A stretch of DNA of 64,000 nt. Source: Brachypodium distachyon. Its lineage: Eukaryota; Streptophyta; Magnoliopsida; Poales; Poaceae. Under the pieces are notes generated by a model. That model searched no databases. It was not told where the DNA came from and saw nothing but the letters and a program-made list of their open reading frames with translations. The position numbers and the translations under genes are program-made. The stretch lies in contig NC_016131.3 in NCBI RefSeq assembly GCF_000005505.3, positions 23,918,501-23,982,500 on the forward strand. The letters are read 5' to 3'. Positions 24,242-35,347 of the stretch are shown piece after piece; the first letter of the stretch is position 1; every line of letters begins with the position of its first letter.

Positions 24242-25664
24242 CTTTCCGATTCAACTAATGCTTTGTCTGGTGTTTATTATCCCACGTCTCCTTTAATGGT
24301 GCATCAACTTTTAAACATTGCCGGCCACTTAAAAGCATATGAAAATGATATTGATTTACACCCGGCTGTTCTTAAAATGCAAGCTAAATATAGGAAATAT
24401 TGGAAAGAAATTCCTCTTTTGTATGCATTTGCATTTATTTTGGATCCTAGGGCTAAACTTGAGGCATTTGGTACTGTCCTCTCACTCTTAACTGATGCCG
24501 TAGGACATGATTATTGTGCTTATTTCTCTGATGTCAAAGCTAAGTTTCGTCAACTTTTTGATAAGTACAATGAGAAGTATGCCGGAGTCCGGCGGCATAG
24601 GACTACATCACAATCAACTGCAGGAAAGAAGAAAATAGCTTGGGGAAAGATTTTCTCCTCTTCGTCGGGCTCGTCATCATCAGCTGTCGGCACACATTTA
24701 GGTGGCGGCGACGAGGAGTTAGACACATACCTGAGGTCCCAATTGTGAGCTTTGGATAAAGCAACGAGGATGAATTCAACATATTGAAGTGGTGGTAGGA
24801 CCACAAGATGACATATCCGGTGCTTTCCATACTAGCACGAGATGTGTTCACGGTACCCGTCTCAACAACATCATCAGAATCTGCTTTTAGTTTTGCAGGA
24901 AGAATACTTGAGGAAAGAAGAGCATGTCTCACACCTGATATGGTGAGCACACTAATGACCGTGAAGGATATGGAGTTAGCCAAACACTGAGCTCAACACA
25001 CTCCAGTGAACCCAGAGCTGACAGCCGCATTCCAAAATATTTATCTAGACGAGGCTGAACAAGAATAGTTGTACCTTCTGTAATTTTATTATCCTTTTGC
25101 AATTTTCCTTTTCCTTCGCAGAATTTATTTTTTATTTTGAGCAAGCTTGTACTCTTTTTCCTTATCAGGGTTTGTCTCCAAGGGGAGTTTACCTTGAAGG
25201 TTTTAACAAGGCAAACTTAATAAAGCTCACTATTTAATTTACTTGGTCTCAAGTCTCAACTTCATTTTTTTTTTAAATGGACACTACAGCGGACAAAGAT
25301 CAGGGGCACTTGTTCGTAACGGGAATACAACGGAAGCACGAACGGCACAGACAAAGATCAATCAGGGACACCTCTCGATCGTGTGCTCGTAACGAATCGC
25401 GTGAAGCCCGAACGGTGGAAACAGGTGAACAGGCCGAACCAACAATGACCGTGTGTTCCTTCGGCTTGTCGGGCTAACGTGCCGTCGGGCCAGGCACGAA
25501 AATCCCTACGTGCCAGGCTTTTTTGCAAATGAGGCCCGTGGGCCAAACCGGCACGGCACGGACCCATTTCGTGCCGACCGATGCCGGGCCATGCCGTGCT
25601 GGGCCGCCGCCTCCTCGTGCCTAGGCCGTGTCGGGTCGGCCCGATGGCCTGGAGCAGGGGATAC

Positions 25665-27320
25665 CAACAAGGCAACAACATGCTGCGTCCACGAAAGACT
25701 AAAATCAAAGCAAATTTTGCTGTCAAAAAAAAATTCAAAGTAAATTCCAACCTTTAAATCAATAGAGGCTAGTAAAAGGATATAGGATAAAATCCGTGTT
25801 CAAAAGAGTGAAATTTACAAGAATTAAACAAGAGAGTATGTTGCTTGGTAGTCAGTACATCAAACAGGTCACCAGTATCGTCTTTCACGCTGCAGGTGGG
25901 AGAGCAAAGCGCAACTGAAAAGGACAAAGGCAATATGGGCGTGGTCAATATTCTGACTTTGGCGGGCAGCCACCAATTCTCACGGGTAAAAGAAGAAGAC
26001 GGAAATTTGATGATGCATTGGATGCGGTTACTAAAAGCATCTCGGACCTCACCTGCCCATGAACACCCTTCTCAAACTAATTGATCGATCGCCCACGACG
26101 TGGATAATTGCTGCTTCACTTTACCTACTAAAACCCCTGTTTTTTCTTTGCTAAGTGCTTCATTGCTTGTCGGTCCACCCCGTGCAGAGCAGCAAAACGA
26201 TAACAATGACTTTTGTTCAAACTTTAACACAAAATGATCCATATTTAAAAGTGAAATATATACATTTTTGCAAACACCACGCACGCACATGTGGTCACTG
26301 CGGGGCCACACCTTCCAGTCACGGCCTATTTGATGAGACCTAGCATAAACACTGCGAGTCTCGTTGTTTCGTCCTGAGTCCAAACATCACATTCTCTAGC
26401 GTTTGCCTACCAAAAAGTTAAGTGGCTGGGTGGCCGCAGATGGGCCACCCACACGTGACCGCGCTTAACTCTTCCACCTCCCCCGTCAATCTCCTCTCAA
26501 ACCCCCCTAAATTGAAGACATTTGTTCATGGAACCGAACCTCTTAACATCCATTGAGGTAACATTTCTCATCTCTAGATTTTTGGTTGGTTGAAAATGTG
26601 TAATTTGTGGCATTGTTCATTTCTGACCAGATCCTAGTTTTGGGGATTTCTCCCAAATCTGTTGTTCAAACGGTGAAATGTGGGTTGGTACTATGTTTGT
26701 GATGTGTAATAAGCATGTCATTTGTTCATTAGGGTTAGCCATATGCATGTTACTTAGGGTTAGGGGTTGTGTTTTTTATGTTGTGCCGTAGAGTTGACAT
26801 TGATGCATCATGTTTCTTGCTTTTTAGATGATGAGAATCATGAATGACCGTCATGTGGACAAGACGGCATTCTTAAGTAACAATACTGAGAATGTACATG
26901 GATGGAAAAATAGTGGTCTTTGCCGCAAGTCTCGGCTATGTCGATGATGTGGGAGGAGTAATCGAAGTTTTGAATTGGATTGATTCGAGTGAAAAAGTAT
27001 GTCGGGTCGAGACCTTGTTCTCGAATGAAGAGGAACTTGGATCGTTGGAGTTAGTGGGGGGGGGGGGGGGGGGAGGGTTCAAAGAGGTTGTAGAAGTGTC
27101 ACAACAATTCTTTGAAGTTATTTGACGGCCTGGCTTTGTAACACTTTGTTGAGCGGTATGCCCAAGAGCCAACCGCAAGCCAAGAATTGAAAAGTCCGTG
27201 GAAAATAAATGTTGTCAATGACATTCCTTTCTAGAAAAAAATTCTATAAAACAGGTTTACCTCATTAACGACGTAACTTAGCCTTAACCATATTCTACCC
27301 ATTTTATGTAGCGGTCGATC
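25665..27320. other. Intergenic, no supported gene
   Basis: DNA between the hAT element and the F-box gene. It contains a tiny poly(A)-tailed insertion (25717-25734) and an 18-G run at 27056-27073. An open stretch near 26892-27125 has no recognisable family and runs through the G tract, so I do not call it a gene. Confidence 0.6.
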
Positions 27321-27324
27321 AGTC

Positions 27325-27645
27325 TCCAAATCCAAGATGCCACACTGACCTTGCAGTGACCGATCACACTTTCTTCCTTTTCTCGTTACCCGTCGCTCAT
27401 TTCATCCCCTTCCGACCCGACGGTACTTTGATACTCGGTGATAAAAGGTTGTGTACATAGTTTGATACAGAGGACGGAGTCTACTCTTTTCCAAACAAAT
27501 ACAGTAATAATTCTACCTCACCTTACTGTATGCAGCCGAGTTCAATATGCCACACTGATCCCGCGGTCACTAGTCGCAGTTTCTTCCTTTTCTTCTTTCC
27601 CTGCTCCTTCTCCCGCCGCTCATCTCCTCCTCACCCGATCCGACG
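27325..27645. repeat. Direct duplication upstream of the F-box gene
   Basis: About 100-110 bp occurs twice, at roughly 27325-27424 and 27535-27643. Shared landmarks are ATGCCACACTGA, CAGTTTCTTCCTTTTC-like, CGCTCAT and CCGACGGT. The second copy lies in the probable 5'UTR or proximal promoter of the F-box gene, so core promoter elements may be duplicated. Confidence 0.65.
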
Positions 27646-27856
27646 GTGCACGAGCGTGCGATTCCTGAGACAAGAGACTGAACGTCCTGCAATTAGCCTT
27701 TTCAGAGATGAATTTTCCATTTCATTTACACCTTTCTCCTCCCCATCCTCCTCTTTCTCCCCGAAACCAAATTCCTCTGGATCTCGTCAGCTACTCAGCT
27801 CCCCCCAATCTCAATCTGCTGCCACCACCTTCCTGCAGCCGCATCGGAATCAAATC

Positions 27857-29083
27857 ATGGCGGCGGACAAGCGGCCGCGGCCTTCCTCACCATCTCCGCC
27901 GGCCACGGCCGCCGTATCCAAGGTGCTCGACGACAGCGACCTCCTCCATGAGATCCTCCTCCGCCTCGACTTCCCCACCTGGCTCGTCCGCGCCGCGCTC
28001 GTCTGCAAGCGCTGGCTCAGCCACGTCTCCGACCCGGCCTTCCTCCGCCGCTTCCAGGAGCGCCACCCGCCCCGCCTCCTCGGCTTCTACCTCGAGAGCG
28101 CCTGCAAGGCGTTCCAGCAGTTCGTGCCGCTCCCTGATCTGCCCCCCGAGCTCGCCGCCGTCGCCCGGACCGCCAGCTTCGACCTCACCGCGGAATTCTA
28201 CATGCACACATCGATCGAGCACTGCCGGAACGGCGTCCTCCTCCTCCGCCACACGGGCTACGACAAATTCATATACCAGGTGCGCAGCCCGCTGAACCTG
28301 GCGAGAGACGGAGCGGTCGTCGCGACCTGCTGCAAGTCAATGGCGGACGAGGAACGCCATTACGGGTATATGCTGCTCCCGAATGACGGCGGCCACGGCA
28401 TGTCCGTCAACTTTGTGGGCAGCCATCTGGAGCTCTTCGCTAAGGTACGATCCTTTCAGGATGGAGTCTGCCATGATCTGCGGACCTCAGCGTCTATAGA
28501 GCTCCCTGCGCATTGGAAAGTATCCTTGCATAACCGTAGTTTACTTCACAATGGCAAGCTGTATATGCTGGGCACGACGGGGTACATACTTGGGCTGGAA
28601 TTGGCTTCCACGAGATTATTCTTCATTGAGCTTCCAGATGCGATTCGGTATGAGCCCCCTGGGAGCCTTCAGCTGAGTCTTAAGATGTCTCACCAGACAG
28701 TGAATTCAGGGGTTTATCTTCTCAATTTGGAGGGGCTTAAGATCAACGTTTGGCTCCGTTCCACAGATGACAACAGCTCCTGGCTTCTAGTTGACACCAT
28801 TTGTTTACGTCAGGTGTTTGGTCATCTTGTAAAGCCTAGTTGGGAGTCAGGGGCTTCACGGATTAATCTGGCTGGATCCGGGGACAATGCTGAATTTGTG
28901 TTCTTAGAGGTGGATGCCGAGATCTTTTGCATGTATATTCGGAGCAGGACAGTGGTAAAGGTGTATGAGATGGAATATAAGGACGATCAACTGTTTCAGA
29001 TCTATCCCTTCATGATGGTCTGGCCACCCATCTTCCCAGCATTGATTCAAAGACGAGATCAAGTGGAAATTTCTGAAAGTTAA
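27857..29083 (+). CDS. F-box protein
   Basis: Single-exon, 408-residue protein. After a Pro/Ser-rich leader (MAADKRPRPSSPSPP) residues about 24-70 form an F-box (VLDDSDLLHEILLRLDFPTWLVRAALVCKRWL), which binds SKP1 in SCF ubiquitin ligases. The rest resembles the grass F-box class with a propeller-like C-terminus (NGKLYMLGTTGYILGLELAS, LRQVFGHL, VFLEVDAEIFCMYIRSRTV), presumably for substrate binding. I chose the ATG at 27857: it directly precedes the typical N-terminus, whereas the in-frame upstream ATG at 27530 adds a low-complexity stretch typical of 5'UTR. Codon use is GC-rich at the 5' end and declines toward the 3' end, as in many grass genes. No breaks. Target unknown. Confidence 0.88.
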   Translation: MAADKRPRPSSPSPPATAAVSKVLDDSDLLHEILLRLDFPTWLVRAALVCKRWLSHVSDPAFLRRFQERHPPRLLGFYLESACKAFQQFVPLPDLPPELAAVARTASFDLTAEFYMHTSIEHCRNGVLLLRHTGYDKFIYQVRSPLNLARDGAVVATCCKSMADEERHYGYMLLPNDGGHGMSVNFVGSHLELFAKVRSFQDGVCHDLRTSASIELPAHWKVSLHNRSLLHNGKLYMLGTTGYILGLELASTRLFFIELPDAIRYEPPGSLQLSLKMSHQTVNSGVYLLNLEGLKINVWLRSTDDNSSWLLVDTICLRQVFGHLVKPSWESGASRINLAGSGDNAEFVFLEVDAEIFCMYIRSRTVVKVYEMEYKDDQLFQIYPFMMVWPPIFPALIQRRDQVEISES

Positions 29084-31300
29084 CCTCCAGGTTCTGTGCA
29101 TAATGACTAATAAGGTCAGGGTATGTGATGTCCTCATTTACAATTGATGAGAAAAATGGTGTATAAGCTGAATCATCAATTTAAGCTTTTGGGTCAGCAT
29201 TCTTCTAGCTTTTTCTAATGCAGTTAACTATTCTGATATAGTTGTGCATACAGTTTAGTCTGAAGTTCATTTTGTCAGTACCGTATCAAAAACTCAGCAT
29301 CTTTTCTCAAGCACAAGAATTCTTGTATATGATTCTTAATGACTATTTGCAAATTCTTATCCCAATATGATCTCTATGATTGGTAATAAATGTGTAATCA
29401 GAACCCCTAGCTTTACCTGTTCTAATGTTCAGTCCACTTACAGAACCCCTTTGCTATAGATGAAGTTTTGAACAAAATATTTTGTCCACAGCACTTCTGA
29501 ACAAGAATGATTCATTGTGTAGCTGAAGTTCTTGAGAATTCACCCCTTCTCTAAACTTTGAGAAGCTCGCAGGAGAACTTTAGTAAAGATGGGAGGAGTG
29601 AAATATGTGAAACAATCAAACGAAAGCTGAGCAACCTAGTGCTGAAGCTCTCAGGATACTACTGTTCTTAGTATAATCTTATGAGCTATGCCTATCCTCC
29701 TTGAGTGTAGGACTTCCTTTACTCCACAGACACTAGCTCCTGCTTACCATAAGCTATGCCTATCCTCCTTGAGTGAGCTGGTCTGACCTCAAGTATTCAT
29801 GTACTTCTACCCTCAGTGTCAGTCTTATGGAAACTAGTTCATTGAATATCAGTCCAGAGCTAGAAGCCTATTAGGGTGTAATGTTTTATAATTACACATG
29901 CCAGTTAGATGCGTGTAACTGTGTAACTGAAGAAAGCTTATAATCTGTCTCATTTTATCTATTCTTGAATGGAAATTAATCTTCATTCTTAAGTCTGTTG
30001 CCTGTCGGCACATTTTTGTTCTGGCCATTGATTTGGATGATTACTCGCGTCGATTTTGTACTCAGTTGAGACCTATGTTGGTCAATGAGATGAATTTCTT
30101 ATGTTTTTTATCAGGTACTCCCTCCGATCCATAATAAGTGTCGCTGCTAAAGTTGTACTAAATCATCGACACTTACTATGGATCGGAGGGAGTAGAATTT
30201 TCTCATCTTGTGTGAACAAAATGGATATCATCTATTGCAGCAGTAGTACTCTTGGTTCCACAATGAATATTTTTTGTCCAAAAACATGCCAGATTGTTGT
30301 TTGCATATTCACCGTCATATCTTTTTTTGTGTCGCGTTGAGGTTTCTGCCCATTTTTCTCTTATCTGCCACATGTTTCTGCAATAGTACTTGATTAGAAT
30401 TCTGTCGCATGTTCTACTGTAGAAGAGTGGCGCGCATAACAGATTAATGTTGTGCTCCCTTGTGTTATCGATAGTAGACGTCTTAATCCTACTTATCATG
30501 CTATCGCCTGGCGGCAGCAGTCACATTCTCAACCAGCGGTTTTGGGTCTGTGAATGCCTCGCTGCCTACGGCACAGGGAGTCTCTCTCACCCCGTAATGT
30601 TCACATCAACTTAACAGCTGCCGAATTCTCCAAGCTTCTGGTGATTTTGACACCAGTCACGTGCTCCTATCGCAGTTAAGGAGGAGGGGATATTTCGTTA
30701 GTTCTTGCGGTGATCCATAGTTTCGTTTCCTCCTTATTTTCAGTACCACATATATCCTTCATTTGGTGGGTTGGCCGTAGTCTATATAACATGACCTGCA
30801 ATTCACCAGTTCATTTTCAGGCTGTTTCGTGTCATCATATATAACAAGTAAATGATTATCATTAAAGTATCTTCTATTGTCTATAACACAATGCTGTTTT
30901 TTCTTATGTTCCTTCGCATATTCCTCCACAGTTTGTTGGGCATTCTTTGTCCATTGCTCTATTGTATACCATGTCGCAACACTATCACATTTAGCAAGAC
31001 TGTCAGCCATATTAACTGCTAAATAGATTGACATCTACAGCTGGTATAAAGTATTATATCTTCGTGGGTTGGTCACACGGCACACGTTTGTTTGCTGTCC
31101 ATGGATATCAACCATTAGTTAACTGAAGGTGAAAGCAGAAAAACAAACTTGCAATCAGATGAACAAGGCACAAGCAACCCAACCAAAATTGTCTCCGCTG
31201 ATATGATCCATAGATACTTCATGTACACGGCGAATCAAAATTTATAAAACTCCGGACACACAGACACACACTCAGGGAATCTCTCCCACTGGCTCCACAG
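29084..31300. other. F-box 3' flank and intergenic
   Basis: AT-rich DNA with the 3'UTR of the F-box gene in its first few hundred bases. A short direct repeat (CTATGCCTATCCTCCTTGAG) occurs at about 29685 and 29755. A Stowaway lies at 30118-30192. The minus-strand open stretch 30759-31034 is unlike any family I know and is not called. Confidence 0.6.
30118..30192. mobile_element. Stowaway MITE (75 bp)
   Basis: Termini CTCCCTCCGATCCATAATAA and TACTATGGATCGGAGGGAG, flanked by TA. The halves pair over nearly the full length (AGTGTCG/CGACACT). Confidence 0.92.
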
Positions 31301-31414
31301 CAGCTCTTGAGGTAGCGGTTCGATTGCCGCAATCAGCCAAGAAGAAGCAAAGCAAAGAGATGGGGAGGAATCCTCGGTTCCAACTTCCAAGCTGCTTCAG
31401 CAGCTGCTGCCGCT

Positions 31415-31732
31415 TCAGCGAGCGCAGGCGCAGCAGTAGGAGACGAGGCGGCTCCATGCGGGGGCGGCGGCCTTCCTACTCCTCCTCCTTCTCGTCGCCG
31501 AAGCCGTCGGCTTGTTCTTCTTGTTGTCTCCGAGCCACGGCAGCGGCGGCGCTTCGTCCATGCCGCCGAGCATCTCCCACATGACGTGCACGTCCCGGTA
31601 CTCGCACGTGCGCACCTCCTTGCGCAGCTCGCCCAGCCCTGCACGGCCCGTGGTTCGCCGCAGGCCGAGGCGCCCGCTGAGGCCCAGCCACACTCGCTTT
31701 ACCGGCACCGCCGCACGGCCAAGGCACGACAT
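31415..31732 (-). CDS. Small conserved plant protein (RTCEYxDVHVMWEML motif)
   Basis: A 105-residue single-exon protein. Residues about 37-57 carry LRKEVRTCEYRDVHVMWEML, the hallmark of a small land-plant family of unknown biochemical function (compare Arabidopsis At3g57450-like proteins, often stress- or wound-responsive; from memory). The N-terminus (VKRVWLGLSGRLGLRRT) is basic and the C-terminus is Arg/Ser-rich. The ATG at 31732 fits the family start. Other frames are also open because of GC-rich codons, but only this one has the motif. A TATA box (TATAAAT, minus strand, 31951-31957) implies transcription from about 31920 and a leader of about 190 bp. Confidence 0.8.
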   Translation of the reverse strand: MSCLGRAAVPVKRVWLGLSGRLGLRRTTGRAGLGELRKEVRTCEYRDVHVMWEMLGGMDEAPPLPWLGDNKKNKPTASATRRRRSRKAAAPAWSRLVSYCCACAR

Positions 31733-31944
31733 GAAGAATCCTTGACCCCTCTGTTCTTGCTTCGATCTCGCCGGCCGGATATTGTTGTTGGCTATGCTTG
31801 CTCCCCTGCTCAGCTGCTCCTGCCCCTTTGACCGACTCTCCTAAAGACAGAGAATGAGAGAACCAAAGCCCGGAATCCTGGGCTAAGCTCCGTCTCCTCC
31901 TCACACGAAGAGCACACTGTCTAATTTATGGTGCCATTGAGATG

Positions 31945-31962
31945 TGCTGCATTTATAGGAGA
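31945..31962 (-). promoter_or_regulatory. TATA box of the small-protein gene
   Basis: Minus strand reads CTCCTATAAATGCAGC, about 220 bp upstream of the start codon. No other TATA-like word lies between it and the ATG. Confidence 0.6.
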
Positions 31963-33027
31963 GAATAGAGACCCGAAGGCGTGCGTTGTGGACGCGTGTC
32001 AGGTGTCGCGGCATCTTTCTCTCGCACTCGGTAAACTGCACGGCCCAGGAGATGGTGTATTCCCACGGCTCGCCGCGTCAATTCAGGAATGCAGCGGCAG
32101 CGGCTAGGATTCATTCAGGAATTCAGAAGTACTTCTGCTTCTCTTTTCTTTTCTTTTTCAAATGATCTTTTTTCCAGAATACCTTTTTTTTCAAATGATA
32201 AAGAAGGTAGTGTCGATATGTTTCTGCTTGGAATTCTTCTCCCATTTCCTCCTATATTTATATCCTTCTAGATCCTCCAAGTCAAACCTGTCTTTTAGTG
32301 CGAGGGGGAATGGTTTGTTTTATCTCTAGATAGATACATGCACATCACTCCTCCGCCAAAGGACAGGGGTGAATGGGTGCTTGATCGATGGAGCCGGATC
32401 GGCTGGCATACATACCGGAGTATAATACTAGTACCAGCTAGCTATAGCTAGCCAGCCGTGTACAATACGAGTACAATAGGCAGTAGCTATCTCAACAGTC
32501 GTGTCCTAGTTGTAACGCGAAAACAAAAAACACAAAGCGCAACGTCTGATGTGATGCGGACACCATCCCACATACAAAATGGAGTTCTGTGTTTTTTTTT
32601 TGCCCCTGGAATCGACGGCTGTAGTTCAGAGAGAGAAAGAAAAATGGTAAGTACTACTCGGAGCAGTTCGCACTTACCCATTTAACAAATCAGTAACCAC
32701 ACTAACTAACCAGGCTGATTCTGTTCCTCGCTGGCTCTCCGCCTGGTGTCATTTCGATCAGCTAAATTGGAGATCTAACGCCATCCTTTCCAAACCCTCC
32801 TAACACGACGCGGCACATTTCACATATGCCCGTATGTTGCTTGCTCCCTTCTCTAGCTAGATTAAAAATGAGAATGCACGTTATGATTGACGACCTTTCT
32901 TGTCTTGTCTTGTCTTGTTGCGAGAATGATTGATCTAAGAAGTAAGACTTCTCGGGAATTATGATCGGTGTACTAAAGCCTATACCGCCGTACAGAAGGA
33001 AGAAAAAAAAAAGCTTAACTAATTCCT

Positions 33028-33135
33028 CCGACCGCTATTACTTGTCTTAAATTTGTCCAAATACGGATGTATCTATGTGTAAAAAGCGTTTAGATCCATG
33101 TAATATTTTGATAAGTAATTGTAGCCGGAGTTAGT
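33028..33135. mobile_element. Degenerate Stowaway MITE
   Basis: Same family as 34029-34141 (TTGTCCAAATACGGATGTATC...ATCCATGTAATATTTTGA in parts) with mutated ends (TTCCTCCGACC and GCCGGAGTTAG). Confidence 0.75.
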
Positions 33136-34028
33136 ACTATAGTTTAAATGGCAAGTTCTTTCCTGATTAATTTTGGTTGATAATATACACATATGCTGCC
33201 AAATTCGATGCTGGTATGTTATATTCTTCTGTTACCGGCGAAAGAGATCAGGTATTAGTGGGGACGACAGCATATATAATTAACCATGCTGATTCTGGAA
33301 ATCTTTTCTGCATATTCAAGGTCATCTCTGCGTAGAAATAGTAACGACAAAGGAGTTACGTAAGCTCCACTCTCGGGAGGTGCCAATGGACTCACGCCCC
33401 ACTCCCAAGTGGAAGTGAATCTCTCGTCACCGTATCAAACTGACAAGAGTTCCTAGCCGCTAATCCAGCAACTTTTGTATTATTAAAGGGCCAAAGGCAC
33501 ATTAATTAGGCCATTTTAACGTACGGTTGTTCCGGATCATACCGGATTACCGGGGATGATCTTTTTTCTTTGCGTCGACAAATTCTGCAGCTACTGTTGG
33601 GCTGGGTCCTTCTCGCTCCACTGGTCTAGCAAATAATGACACGTGTCTTTTGAGATCATCCATCCAAACTGTACACGGTGCTACGTATCTATACTGCCCA
33701 CACAAACTCTGGCGGCGTGCTTTTGCCAGTGTTGCCGACCATAATCTCTATCCCTGAGCAGTGAAACGTGGTTGTTGCTTTGTGGTGCTTGTAATTCGTG
33801 GCATATGCAATACGAAGTACTTTTTCTCTCGAAAATATAAAGGCACATATGTGTACAGCCAATGCTAGCTTAAAACTCTAGGCACTATTATACGACACAG
33901 TATATAAATTATACGTATGAGAGACTGAGAGTAATAATCATTGTATTGTGTCCGTCAAAAAATAATCATTGTATTCATCTTGCAAAGTCCTTATGTCAAA
34001 TTTATTTGTGCTAACTTTCAAAGTACTA

Positions 34029-34141
34029 CTCCCTCCGTCCCATATTAAGTGTCTCAAATTTATCCAAATATGGATGTATCTATGCCTAAAAAACGTCTAG
34101 ATACATGTAATATTTCGACGCTTAATATGGGACGGAGGGAG
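34029..34141. mobile_element. Stowaway MITE (113 bp)
   Basis: Termini CTCCCTCCGTCCCATATTAA and TTAATATGGGACGGAGGGAG, flanked by TA; internal ATGGATGTATC/GATACATGTAAT core shared with the elements at 33028, 8334 and 43889. Confidence 0.93.
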
Positions 34142-35347
34142 TATTAGTATGAGTCCAAATTTAAAAGTTTGACTGCACCTAAAATTATGCAATTACATTT
34201 TAGAAAAGAAAGAAAGAAAGAAAGAAAATATCCGCAAAAAGAGTACATACTTAGTGTCATGAAGGTAATTAACGAAGGAATGGTCGCATGACCATGGAGG
34301 AGGAGGAAATGATTTGTTTGTGCACGACCAATACTCTATGCTTTTCCTTTTTCCATGGTGTCATTCACAATCCAACTTCGCCGCTGTGCACGACCAAACT
34401 TATATATCTTCTGCTTGACTGACAGCTGAGAACAAAAGCGCGTTATCATTTATTTTACTTGTATAAGAAAACAATGATTTGTTTGTGCACGACGAGTCTT
34501 CAATTCAATAACTGAGGATAACGTATCCGGCTCTTCCCGGACTCTTAAACCTTCAGACACCAACCACAGAACTAGTAGTGACAAGAGATTATAAAGAAAA
34601 AAGTTTATACAAGACAACTTGCGTGCACCATGCCAAGAAAACTCAAATCCAAATTTGATCCAACATCTCAGGAAACAAAAAGAAGATGACTATACCTGGT
34701 AGCTAATTCAAGTTATAGTTCGCAAGCGACACTTGGGAGAAAATATTGTGAGATTCGTGAATTGTACAAGGAGGACGTATCTGTGGTGGTATGCATATGC
34801 ACATGTACCTCTTGCACAATTGCAGAAAGAGTAAATCAAGTTCAGATCTTAAATTTGTCGTCTTCTCAAAATGTGGGTCGAATTTGATTTGGAAACCTCG
34901 TGTACATGTATGTTGCATCTACATGGCCAATTGTTTCGAGAATCTGGACGATGATGTTTTGGGAACGATAGCACTTAAAAAACGACGTATGGCAAATAAA
35001 TCCTCAGTATTGAGAGCTCCAATGGGTAGACCTACAATTTTAACCACTTTCTCTAGTTCCATTTTGTAACCCATTTCTAGCTTAACCCCATACCGTTCTA
35101 AACTACTGTTATTTCGAAAACTAGAGATTTTTTAATTTGAGCAGTATCTCCTTCCAGTATATGCATCCGAAGAATATGATCCACAAAATTTAGCATTTAT
35201 TTTCTACGACACAGAAATCCATGCTGCTACAATATAGAAAGTAAACTGTGAAGATTTGACATAAAACAGAAAAAATTCAGTACTCGACCGATAAATCTCA
35301 GAACAGGATGCACAACTGGAGGTAGAAAATATTTCATTTGATACAAG

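Larger units (their letters stand above)
13495..24990 (+). pseudogene. hAT transposase (BED finger to dimerisation domain)
   Basis: Three colinear pieces: 13495-14248, 22526-22940 and 24242-24990. The first has a BED-type zinc finger (CKRCKKPL...HLERHIAAH) and FSVSLTSDIW of the RNase H-like core. The second has CHIHNLIAKCALKH and LDMDVRWNSTHDML. The third has KYWKEIPLLYAFAFILDPRAKL and the C-terminal dimerisation domain PVSTTSSESAFSFAGRILEE. Dropping each insertion plus one target-site copy rejoins the coding sequence. Independent lesions: TAA at 22531-22533, TGA at 24746-24748, a frame change, then TAG at 24796-24798. Resembles RICESLEEPER-like plant transposases. Confidence 0.9.
12458..25656 (+). 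mobile_element. hAT transposon with two nested insertions
   Basis: Flanked by an 8-bp target duplication GGGGATAC (12450-12457 and 25657-25664), diagnostic for hAT. The ends are imperfect inverted repeats sharing CCATCGGGCCG. Both subterminal regions are crowded with GGGCCGTG and GGCACGGCACGA-type motifs (about 12470-12680 and 25470-25640), as in Ac-like elements where transposase binds subterminal repeats. A TATA-like CATAAATAG (about 13271) precedes the transposase. Removing the two nested insertions leaves about 3.6 kb, a normal autonomous size, but the transposase now has stops, so it could move only with help from another copy. Confidence 0.92.
31963..34700. other. Intergenic region with MITEs and microsatellites
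   Basis: No gene recognised. It holds tiny poly(A)-tailed insertions at about 32167 and 33948, a TCTTG repeat at about 32897-32918, a degenerate Stowaway at about 33028-33135, a complete Stowaway at 34029-34141 and an AAAG repeat at about 34205-34227. Confidence 0.6.

Noticed and set aside
26892..27125. 77-codon open frame (plus) ending past the G run
   Set aside because: It reads through an 18-G tract as polyglycine and shows no family resemblance; codon pattern does not match neighbouring genes.
30759..31034. 91-codon open frame (minus)
   Set aside because: Protein-like composition but no recognisable domain, no splice or promoter context, and AT-rich DNA in which such stretches occur by chance.
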